Of a stretch of 64,000 bases of DNA, positions 44,078 through 51,434 are shown in pieces. The stretch is taken from assembly GCF_031458235.1 (NCBI RefSeq), contig NZ_JAVDYB010000001.1, forward strand, positions 1,571,001 through 1,635,000, read 5' to 3'. The notes under the pieces are model-generated. The model saw only the letters and a program-made list of their open reading frames with translations. It made no database searches and was not told where the DNA came from. The position numbers and the translations under genes are program-made. Source of the stretch: Catenuloplanes atrovinosus (GTDB taxonomy: Bacteria; Actinomycetota; Actinomycetes; Mycobacteriales; Micromonosporaceae). Each line of letters opens with the position of its first letter. The stretch's first letter is position 1.

Positions 44078-46992
44078 GGCCGGCTCCGCACTGGCCGAGC
44101 GTCGCCGGCCGGGCGCGCGCCGACGCCGGTCCGCTCGCGCTGGTCGCGGTGGTGGTCGCGGTCGCGGCGCTGCTGACCGGCGCGGTGCCGCCGCTGGTGC
44201 GGGCCACGGCGGACGCCGCGGTCCGGGACGCGGTGCGCCGCGCCGGCACCGAGGCGACCATCCGCGTGCAGGCCGGGTGGGAGCCGGACGACGGCCCGAC
44301 CGGCCGGGTCCGCCAGCCGGAGCTGAGCGCGGACGTGGACTCGGTCCGCCGGCTGACCGTGGCCGGCCTGAGCCCGGACGTGGAGGAGCTGGTCAAGCCG
44401 CCGATCGCGTCCGTGATCAGCGACAGCCTGACGATCAAGGGCGGCACCGAGCCGCGCACGGTCCAGCTCGTCTATCTGGCGAACACGCCGGAGGCCGGGG
44501 GCGGGCCCGAGGTCACCTGGATCGCCGGCGCCGCGCCCGCCGCCACCGCGGAGGGCGTCGCGGACGTGCGGTACAACGAGGAGTGGACGGTCCAGGCCGG
44601 GCTGTCCGAGTCGGCCGCCGCCGCGCTCGGCGTCCGTCCCGGTGACCGGATCGAGGCCCAGGACACCGACTCCAACCGCAAGGAGATCCTGGTCAGCGGC
44701 GTCTTCCGGCCGGTCGACCGGAACGATCCGGCGTGGCGGCTGGCGCCGGCCGCGCTCGACCCGGTGGCGGGTGCGGACGGTGTCGGCATCACCCGGTACG
44801 GCGCGCTGCTCTCCCGCGACTCGCTGCCGGACGCCCGGCTCGCGCTCACCGCCGAACAGCTCAACCGGACGATCTGGCTCACCCCGGACACGGACACGCT
44901 CACCTGGGCCGCGGCCGAGCGGCTCGCCGCCGCCGTGATCACGCTCAAGGCCCGGTCGGACAGCTCCGGCGCGCGCGGCGAGACGATCCGCTGGGAGACC
45001 CAGCTGGACGCCGTGCTGCGTGACGCCCGGGGCGCGGTCGACGCCGCCGTCACCCAGGCGTCCGTGCTGCTCATCGGCGTACTCACGGCCGCGGTCCTGG
45101 TGCTGCTGCTGGCCGCGGACCTGCTGGCCCGCCGCCGCGCCGGCGCGCTGACCGCGGCCCGGCAGCGCGGCGCCTCCCTGCCCGACCTCGCGGTCGAGCT
45201 GCTCGCCGAGTCCGTACCGGTGGCGCTGCTGGCCGCCGCGGCCGGGCTGGCGCTGGCCCGGGTGGTCGCGCCCGGCGTCGCCTGGACCTGGGCGTTGCCC
45301 GTGGTGATCGCCGCGATGGTCGCCGGCCCCGCGTTCGGCACCGCGACCGCCGCGCGCGCCACCCGCAACCGGCGTGCGCCCGCGAACCGCTCCGCCCGCC
45401 GCTGGGCCGCCCGGACCGCCGAACTGCGCCGGATCACACTGGAGGCGGCGATCGTGCTCGCCGCCGCGGGCGCTTTCGTGTCGCTGCGCCAGCGCGGCAT
45501 CGTGGCCGGCGACGACGGGCTCCCGGCCAGCGCGCCCGGGCTCGCCGCGGTCGCGGCCGGGCTGCTGGTGCTGCGCCTGATGCCGGTCGGCACCGGCCTC
45601 GCGCTGCGCCGGTCCCTGCGCTCGCGCCGGCCGCTCGCGGTCTTCGGCGCCGCACGTGCCGCCGCCACGTCCGGCCGCGCGTTGCCGCTGCTGGCCATGG
45701 TCACGGGTACGGCACTGGCCACGTTCGCGCTCACGCTGGACGCCACCACGGCCCGCGGCCTGGCCGACGGCGCCTGGCGCACGACCGGCGCGGACGCCCG
45801 CCTGGACGTCGCCCCGGGTGCCAGCGGCTCCACGGCGGACCTGGCGGCCCGGATCGCGGCGGCGCCCGGCGTACGTCACGTGGTGGCGGGGCAGGTGCTG
45901 GACGGGGTAGGCGTGATCGCGGACGGATCGGCGGTGACGACGCGGCTGATCGCGGTGGACGCGGCGGCGTTCCGGGACCTGCTGCGGGACACGCCGATTC
46001 CGCAAGCGGGGGAGCTGGACCGGCTCGGGGGCGCGGCGCCGGGCCCGGAACCCGGTGGGGTCCGGGATTCCGCTCCCGGGCCGGCCCCGACGGCTGGTAC
46101 CGCGCAAAGCCCGGCCCCGGATTCCGGCTCGGTCCCGGGTTCGGGCCCGGTATCGGCGGGCGCGCCGGGCGGCGGTTCCGCCTCGGCGTCCGCGTCCGCG
46201 GGCGCCGGGTCGGCCGCGACCGCGAGTCCCGGTCCGGGGTCGGCAACCGTGCCCGGCGGCGGTTCGGTGCCCGTCCTGGTGCGGTCCGGTGCCGGCCTGA
46301 TCAGACCGGGCATGCGGCTTGAGCTGCGGCGGGAGGGCCTTCCCGGCGTGCCGCTGGCCGCGGTCGGGGAGGCGCCGCCGACCGGGGACGCGCCCGACCT
46401 GATCATCGCGGACGCCGCCGCGCTGGCCGCCGCCGGAGTGTCGGCGACGCCGGACACGATCTGGGTCACCGGGCCCGGCGCGGCCGACGCGGTACGCGGC
46501 GCCGACGTCGCCGCCACCGCGGTGCTCCGGGAGGAGGTGCTCGACGGCCGCCGCGCCGCCCCGCTCACCGCCGGCATGCTGCTGCTCACCCGGGCCGCCG
46601 CGATCACGCTGGTCGCGCTGGGACTGCTCGGCCTGCTGCTCGGCGCCGCCGCGGACGCGCCGGAACGCTGGCGGACGCTGAGCCGCCTGCGCACGCTCGG
46701 CCTGCGCCCGCGCGACACCCGCCGGGTCGCGGCCGGCGAGCTGCTGCCGCCCGCGCTGGCCGCCGCGATCGCCGGGCCGCTGGCCGGTCTCGCGCTGGCC
46801 TGGCTGGCCCGCGAGCCGCTGACGCTGCGGCTGCTGACCGCGCAGCAGTCCGACCCGGCGCTCGTGTTCCCGTGGTGGCAGCTCGCGCTGCTGGTCGCGG
46901 TGCTGCCGGTGGCGGCCGCCGTGGTCGCGCCGGTCGAGGCGGCCGTGCGCCGCCGCCGCAACCTGGCGGAGGTCCTCCGAATCGGTGGGTGA
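44074..46992 (+). CDS. Second large FtsX-like ABC permease with low-complexity insert, 972 residues
   Basis: Similar plan to the previous permease: an N-terminal helix (about 20-45), an extracellular domain (about 50-320), helices near 330-500, a second extracellular domain, then three C-terminal helices with RWRTLSRLRTLGLRPRDTRR as coupling helix. Residues about 650-735 are an insert made almost only of Gly, Ser, Ala and Pro (GSGPVSAGAPGGGSASASAS), placed in the outer domain. The GTG at 44074 overlaps the upstream stop (GTGA). It probably pairs with the 1057-residue protein as a heterodimer. Confidence 0.86.
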   Translation: MRPAPHWPSVAGRARADAGPLALVAVVVAVAALLTGAVPPLVRATADAAVRDAVRRAGTEATIRVQAGWEPDDGPTGRVRQPELSADVDSVRRLTVAGLSPDVEELVKPPIASVISDSLTIKGGTEPRTVQLVYLANTPEAGGGPEVTWIAGAAPAATAEGVADVRYNEEWTVQAGLSESAAAALGVRPGDRIEAQDTDSNRKEILVSGVFRPVDRNDPAWRLAPAALDPVAGADGVGITRYGALLSRDSLPDARLALTAEQLNRTIWLTPDTDTLTWAAAERLAAAVITLKARSDSSGARGETIRWETQLDAVLRDARGAVDAAVTQASVLLIGVLTAAVLVLLLAADLLARRRAGALTAARQRGASLPDLAVELLAESVPVALLAAAAGLALARVVAPGVAWTWALPVVIAAMVAGPAFGTATAARATRNRRAPANRSARRWAARTAELRRITLEAAIVLAAAGAFVSLRQRGIVAGDDGLPASAPGLAAVAAGLLVLRLMPVGTGLALRRSLRSRRPLAVFGAARAAATSGRALPLLAMVTGTALATFALTLDATTARGLADGAWRTTGADARLDVAPGASGSTADLAARIAAAPGVRHVVAGQVLDGVGVIADGSAVTTRLIAVDAAAFRDLLRDTPIPQAGELDRLGGAAPGPEPGGVRDSAPGPAPTAGTAQSPAPDSGSVPGSGPVSAGAPGGGSASASASAGAGSAATASPGPGSATVPGGGSVPVLVRSGAGLIRPGMRLELRREGLPGVPLAAVGEAPPTGDAPDLIIADAAALAAAGVSATPDTIWVTGPGAADAVRGADVAATAVLREEVLDGRRAAPLTAGMLLLTRAAAITLVALGLLGLLLGAAADAPERWRTLSRLRTLGLRPRDTRRVAAGELLPPALAAAIAGPLAGLALAWLAREPLTLRLLTAQQSDPALVFPWWQLALLVAVLPVAAAVVAPVEAAVRRRRNLAEVLRIGG

Positions 46993-47049
46993 CTTGCCGG
47001 GCACTGTTAGTGTTCTGACGCCGAATTCTCGCCAGTGCCGGGAGCGCGC

Positions 47050-49134
47050 ATGCCTCCAGAGAGAAGCGCCAGGACCGCGGCGACCGCACTCCTCGAGTCG
47101 ATCACCGACCCGGGCGGTGATCAGTGGATTCACGACCTCGAGGCGCATCGCGCGGCCGTGATCGTCCGGGGTGCCGCGCTGGTCCTGGGCAGCATCCTGG
47201 ACCACGTCAACGATCACGAACTCGCCGGTCGTACCCCCGGGTTCATCGAGTCCTGCGAGCGCGCCGGGCAGCGAGCGGCGGCCCGTCCCGGCGACTCCGC
47301 GCAGCTCGCGGCCGGTCTGCTGTTCTTCATCTCGGTCAATGTGGAGCTGCTCCGGCGGCGCTTCGATCCGCCGTCCCCGGCCGAGCAGCGCGCCTCCGAC
47401 GACACGTGCCGGCGACTGATCGCCCGGCCGCAGACCCGGCGCGCGATCCACGCGCTCTACGCGCCCGAGGGATTCACCAGGGCGGCACGCCCGGGGGAGC
47501 GGCCCGAGTCCGCGATCTGGCGGCACCTCGACGTGGACTCGATGGCGTACTTCAAGGCCGGCACCACGTCGCTGATCCTGACCGTGCGGGAGCAGGGCGA
47601 GACCGGCCCGCCCGCGTGGGTGCTCAAGTGCGTGCTGTTCCCGTGGGGCAACATGTCCGCGATCGCGAACGCCACCGCGGCCTACGCGTCCGTCTACGGC
47701 CGGGCACCCGATCCGATCGTACGGCCGCGCGCCTCCACCACCCGCTGGGTGCTGATGCCGCGGCAGGAGGGCGACACGCTGCGCGAGCGGATCGACCGGT
47801 GCCGGGCCGCGGGCGAACTCGACCGGGCCGGGGACCGGATCGCGTTCGCCCGGACCGTCGCTGCGGAGATCATCGCGGCGCTGCGGGTGGTCACGGACGC
47901 GCGCTACCAGCACCTGGACCTGTCGCCCAGCAACATCATCCTGACCGGCACCGGCGCGGTGAAGCTGATCGACCTGGGGCGCAACCACCTGTACAGCCGG
48001 CAGGTCGGCATCGCGGAGCACGACGACTCCGTCTACATCGCGCCCGAGGTGAAGAACCGCGGCGACTCACCCACGTCCGACGTGTACTCACTGGGGATCA
48101 TCGTCCTGGAGATCCTGTCCGGCGGGCCGCCGCGCGACGGCCGGGTGCCGGACGCGATCTACGAGATGAGCCCGGTGCTCGGCCGCGCCATGGACGACCT
48201 GATCGAGGAGCGGCCGGCGCACCGGCTGCTGCTGATGGAGACCGGCACCGATCCGGTGTACGCGCGGCTGGGCGCGTTCCTGGCCGAGGCGTTCTCGCTG
48301 GCCGAGGCGGAGCCGTCCGCGTCGCCGAGCGCGGCCGGTCGCGCGTACGCCCGGTTCGCGCCCGCGTCCCGCGAACTGCTCACCCAGGTGCGCAAATGGC
48401 GTCAGGCTCGCGGCAGCCCGATCCGCCACAGCGGCTACCTGCTGTTCTTCGCGCTGCTGGCCAGCGCGGTCTGGTGGTTCGTCTTCACCCGCACGGCCGT
48501 ACCGCAGCTCGCCGACGTGATCAAGGAGTTCCCGCGGCTGCCCAAGGCGCCCACCGCCGCCGCGATCATCGCGTTCGCCCAGGGCCTGGTGAGCGCGAAG
48601 TTCTACCAGACCATCCTGGCGCGGCTCACCGCGCGCGGCATCCCCGGCGCACTGCCGCTGGCCACCGAGATCGCCATGCGGTCGATGCCCCTCCTCGCGC
48701 TGCCCACCACGATCGTCGCGGTCGGCTGGAAGCCACACCTGTGGGCGTGGTCGGTCGCGGCGGGCGCGCTGCTGGTGGCGCTGACCAACCTGCTCTGCCT
48801 GCTGCTCGCGCGGCGCCTCTTCGCATCCGGCCGCGGCCACGACCTGTCCACCGTGCCGGACCCGGGCGTACCGCTGCCCCGCGGCTTCGAGCAGTGGTGG
48901 TGGACCATGCTGCTCTACGCCGCCATCCTGACGATCATCGCGTACGGCCTCCAGGTTCGCTGGCTGCACGACGAGACCGCGATCGTGCTCGGCCTGATGG
49001 TCATCAACCTCGGCATCCACTACATCTCGAAGTGCGCCCTCGCCGGGCCGGCGATCCGTGGAGGGCTGGCGCGCGCTTTCGTCATCGGCGAGAAGGTCAC
49101 CGCGCTCACCCGGACCCCGCGCCGGCGCGGCTGA
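47050..49134 (+). CDS. Eukaryotic-like protein kinase with C-terminal membrane domain
   Basis: A 694-residue protein. Residues 1-140 are a helical domain I do not recognise. Residues about 165-410 are kinase-like: KAGTTSLIL resembles a shortened glycine loop, Lys193 (WVLKCV) the ATP lysine, HLDLSPSN (288-295) the catalytic loop with Asp290 and Asn295, LIDLG with Asp308 the metal site, and APE at 331-333. After a linker, residues about 462-660 hold five to six membrane helices, so the kinase faces the cytoplasm. The key catalytic residues are all present, so activity is likely. The ATG at 47050 is preferred to a GTG at 47035 because GGGAG precedes it. It follows the permease operon by 57 bases. 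Confidence 0.8.
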   Translation: MPPERSARTAATALLESITDPGGDQWIHDLEAHRAAVIVRGAALVLGSILDHVNDHELAGRTPGFIESCERAGQRAAARPGDSAQLAAGLLFFISVNVELLRRRFDPPSPAEQRASDDTCRRLIARPQTRRAIHALYAPEGFTRAARPGERPESAIWRHLDVDSMAYFKAGTTSLILTVREQGETGPPAWVLKCVLFPWGNMSAIANATAAYASVYGRAPDPIVRPRASTTRWVLMPRQEGDTLRERIDRCRAAGELDRAGDRIAFARTVAAEIIAALRVVTDARYQHLDLSPSNIILTGTGAVKLIDLGRNHLYSRQVGIAEHDDSVYIAPEVKNRGDSPTSDVYSLGIIVLEILSGGPPRDGRVPDAIYEMSPVLGRAMDDLIEERPAHRLLLMETGTDPVYARLGAFLAEAFSLAEAEPSASPSAAGRAYARFAPASRELLTQVRKWRQARGSPIRHSGYLLFFALLASAVWWFVFTRTAVPQLADVIKEFPRLPKAPTAAAIIAFAQGLVSAKFYQTILARLTARGIPGALPLATEIAMRSMPLLALPTTIVAVGWKPHLWAWSVAAGALLVALTNLLCLLLARRLFASGRGHDLSTVPDPGVPLPRGFEQWWWTMLLYAAILTIIAYGLQVRWLHDETAIVLGLMVINLGIHYISKCALAGPAIRGGLARAFVIGEKVTALTRTPRRRG

Positions 49135-49177
49135 CCAGCGCGGGCCGACGCCGGCGGCCCGCCCGGGCCGCCACCCG

Positions 49178-49450
49178 GTGCGGTGACTGTGCGGCTTGCG
49201 TTGGTGGTTCGGCTGCGTGGGAGGGGTTGCGGTTCGGTGTGGTGATCGTGCGGCTTGCGGTGGTGGTTCGGCCGCTTGCGCGGGGGTCTGGTGCGGTGAC
49301 TGTGCGGCTTGCGTTGGTGGTTCGGCTGTGTGGAGGGGGTTGCGGTTCGGTGTGGTGATCGTGCGGCTCGTGTTGGTGGTTCGGCCGCTTGCGCGGGGGT
49401 CTGGTGCGGTGACTGTGCGGCTCGCGGTGGTGGTTCGGCTGGGGCGGGGG
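49178..49450. repeat. Tandem repeat, 113-bp period made of 59- and 54-bp half-units
   Basis: The phrase TGTGCGGCT recurs at 49191, 49250, 49304, 49363 and 49417. Spacing alternates 59 and 54 bases, which gives about two and a half copies of a 113-bp unit. Two related half-units therefore alternate. Confidence 0.85.
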
Positions 49451-49588
49451 CTGTGGGCTCGTGCAGTTGCTTGCGCGACTCGCGTCAGTGATCCATCTGA
49501 TTTCGCGAGACGTGAGCGTCGACGCGTGATCGAGCTAGTGACCGCGTCGGCGAGGGCCGCGATCTTTCGTGAAATCCGATTGATCCCC

Positions 49589-49706
49589 CACTTTGTGAGG
49601 CTCAGGCACGTTATTCCGCGCGAATAACGTGCCTGAGCCTCACAAAGTCATCCCGGTGATCAATTCCGGTCCCCCATATGCCGAAATTTCGGGCGCGAAG
49701 CGCCCG
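49589..49706 (-). repeat. Dispersed repeat family A, copy 3
   Basis: Perfect 27-bp palindrome (49590-49616 with 49622-49648, 5-base loop CGCGC) with the core GCACGTTATTC. On its right lie the CGAAATTTCG box and the GGGCGC-GAA-GCGCCC hairpin (49691-49705), so the whole unit is inverted relative to copies 1 and 2. Confidence 0.88.
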
Positions 49707-49785
49707 ATCTCAGCCTCTGCCCGCCTCGAGCTCGGTCGCCTTTCGCGTTGGGTGGCGAGTGCTTCGCTGACGGTGTCGTGAGGTG

Positions 49786-50161
49786 GTGCGGCGTTTGCGT
49801 CTGGTGCGGTGTGTCGGCGGTGGTGTGGTGCGGCCTGTGCGGTCGGTGGTGCGGCGTTTGCGTGTGGTGGCGGTTGTCGCGGGTGGTGTGGTGCGGCCTG
49901 TGCGGTCGGTGGTGCGGCGTTTGCGTCTGGTGCGGTGTGTTGCCGGTGGTGTGGTGCGGCCTGTGCGGTCGGCGGTGCGGCGTTGCGTTGGTGCGGTGTG
50001 TCGCCGGTGGTGTCGTGCGGCCCGTGCGGTCGGTGGTGCGGCATTTGCGTCTGGTGGCGGTGGGTCGCCCGTGGTGTCATGCGGGTGTGCGGTCGGTAGT
50101 GCGGCGTTTGCGCCTGGTGGCACTGGCGGTGTGCTGCGGCATGTGCGGTCGGTGCTGAAGT
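49786..50161. repeat. 63-bp minisatellite, about six copies
   Basis: GTGCGGCG (or GTGCGGCA) recurs at 49786, 49849, 49912, 49975, 50036 and 50099, that is every 63 bases with one 61-base unit. Copies differ by scattered substitutions. Because 63 is divisible by three, repeat-bearing frames stay open on both strands. Confidence 0.9.
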
Positions 50162-50346
50162 TGCGCTGGTGGTGGTGCGAGGCGGTGCGGCGTCGGCGGC
50201 GGGGGCGCGTGTCGTGGCTGCTGGTGCCGTGTGGGTCACGCGGGCTTCGCCGTGGTCGGGGAGGTGAGGTCGCGGCCGCCGAGCGGGGCGTGACGTGAGC
50301 AGGGCGCGGAGGCCGCGCGGTGCGCCGGGGGCCGCCGGACGTGCGG

Positions 50347-51318
50347 TCAGACCGTCATCGTGACCGTGACCGTGTAGCCGTCCGGGCCGTGGCGTTCGGT
50401 GACCGCGTCGCAGCATTGGTGGGTGACCCAGAGGCCCAGGCCGCCGCGGGCGCCGTCGCCGGTCGGGAGGAGGCCGGCGAACGGGTCGGTGGGGCCGCGA
50501 CCGCCGTCGGTGACCGATATGACGGTGCGGTCGGGCAGGGCCCACATGCGGAGGCGGATCGGGGGTGTGCCGTGGCGGTGGGCGTTGGTGACGGTCTCGC
50601 TGACGGCGACCGCCAGGTCGTCGAGCCGGTCGGGGGCGAGGCGGCCGCCGTCGACGGCGCTGACCATGCGGCGGGCCTCGGACGGGGACGGGGCGTGCAG
50701 CTCGACGTGGGGCGGTGGCATCGGGCCGGTGGGGCGGAGGCGGATGCCGGGGAGGAAGACCTCCGGCGGTACGTAACACGCGTGCGGCAGGTGGGTGCCG
50801 CCGGGCGCGGCGGTGCGCGGGTGGGTGCGGGCCACGTCGTCGAGCACGTGCGCGGGCGTGCGCAGCCGGTCGTAGGCGCACATGCCCCAGACCGGGAACT
50901 CGTCGTACGCGTGGTTGATCGCGGACTCGTAGCGCGCCCACCACTCCCAGCCGGGTCCGAACGTGGCGGGCGGCAGCTCGCCGGCCACGCGGATCTGGGT
51001 GGCGCCGGCCTCGACGTGTCCGGCGAACAGCGCGCGGAACTCGCGGATGGTGGACGCGGGCCGGGTGTAGCGGGCGCCGGCCTGCACGAAGTCGACCTTG
51101 ACGTCGGCCGGCAGCGCGTCCCGGACCAGTGATGCGTGCGCCTCGCCGAACACCACCAGCGTGGGCTCGCCCGCGGCCACGCCGTCCAGCAGGAACGGCA
51201 TCACGATGGCCAGCAGTTCGTCGGGGCCGGAGTAGAACGCGGCCTCGTGGAAGTAGCCCCGGTGCCCGGCCGCCGCGCCCGTGCGCGCCGGGGAGGGGAG
51301 GCGGGCGGGGATGTCCAC
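50347..51318 (-). CDS. MEDS-domain/anti-sigma-type ATPase regulator
   Basis: A 323-residue protein. Residues about 15-185 are a MEDS (DcmR-like) sensory domain, seen as HEAAFYSGPDELLAIVMPFL, then GEPTLVVFGEAH. Residues about 215-320 are a HATPase_c domain of the RsbW/SpoIIAB type, with VSETVTNAHRHG (N box) and GGRGPTDPF and GLGLWVTHQCCD. Such fusions bind anti-sigma or anti-anti-sigma factors and regulate stress or light responses. TAGACT (51326-51331) lies 7 bases before the GTG, and GGAGGG is also present, so both start modes are possible. No sigma factor gene is adjacent. Confidence 0.86.
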   Translation of the reverse strand: MDIPARLPSPARTGAAAGHRGYFHEAAFYSGPDELLAIVMPFLLDGVAAGEPTLVVFGEAHASLVRDALPADVKVDFVQAGARYTRPASTIREFRALFAGHVEAGATQIRVAGELPPATFGPGWEWWARYESAINHAYDEFPVWGMCAYDRLRTPAHVLDDVARTHPRTAAPGGTHLPHACYVPPEVFLPGIRLRPTGPMPPPHVELHAPSPSEARRMVSAVDGGRLAPDRLDDLAVAVSETVTNAHRHGTPPIRLRMWALPDRTVISVTDGGRGPTDPFAGLLPTGDGARGGLGLWVTHQCCDAVTERHGPDGYTVTVTMTV

Positions 51319-51384
51319 GCCCTCCAGTCTATGCCCGCGCCACCCGCCGTCCACCAGTGCCGAAAAACCGCATAAATGGGTAAA

Positions 51385-51430
51385 AACCCGCCCGGGGGAT
51401 CGTTTTCCCAGCCGTACCCCCGGGCGGGTT
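51385..51430 (-). terminator. Rho-independent terminator of the phosphoketolase gene
   Basis: Perfect 14-bp stem AACCCGCCCGGGGG (arms 51385-51398 and 51417-51430), with the run TTTTTA after it on the minus strand. It begins 4 bases beyond the stop codon of the phosphoketolase gene. Confidence 0.92.
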
Positions 51431-51434
51431 GGAT

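Larger units (their letters stand above)
49135..50346. other. 1.2-kb gene-free, G/T-rich repeat region
   Basis: Plus strand rich in G and T with few C and A. Two tandem-repeat arrays (about 49178-49450 and 49786-50161) flank family A copy 3. Open frames exist because one array has a 63-bp period, but they are low-complexity and I do not regard them as genes. The rest (50162-50346) is also repeat-like. It lies between the convergent kinase and MEDS-ATPase genes. Confidence 0.75.

Noticed and set aside
43741-48021. Another open frame of about 1400 residues on the minus strand across permease and kinase
   Set aside because: Same shadow composition, no domain motifs, crosses the real gene boundaries.
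49786-50161. CRISPR array
   Set aside because: The repeats are directly adjacent without unique spacers and diverge along their whole length; no cas genes are present.
49640-50944. Thr/Pro/His/Arg-rich open frame on the minus strand through the minisatellite, and Cys/Val/Trp-rich frames on the plus strand
   Set aside because: They stay open only because the repeat period is 63 bases; no ribosome site, no domain, and one continues into the regulator gene out of frame.
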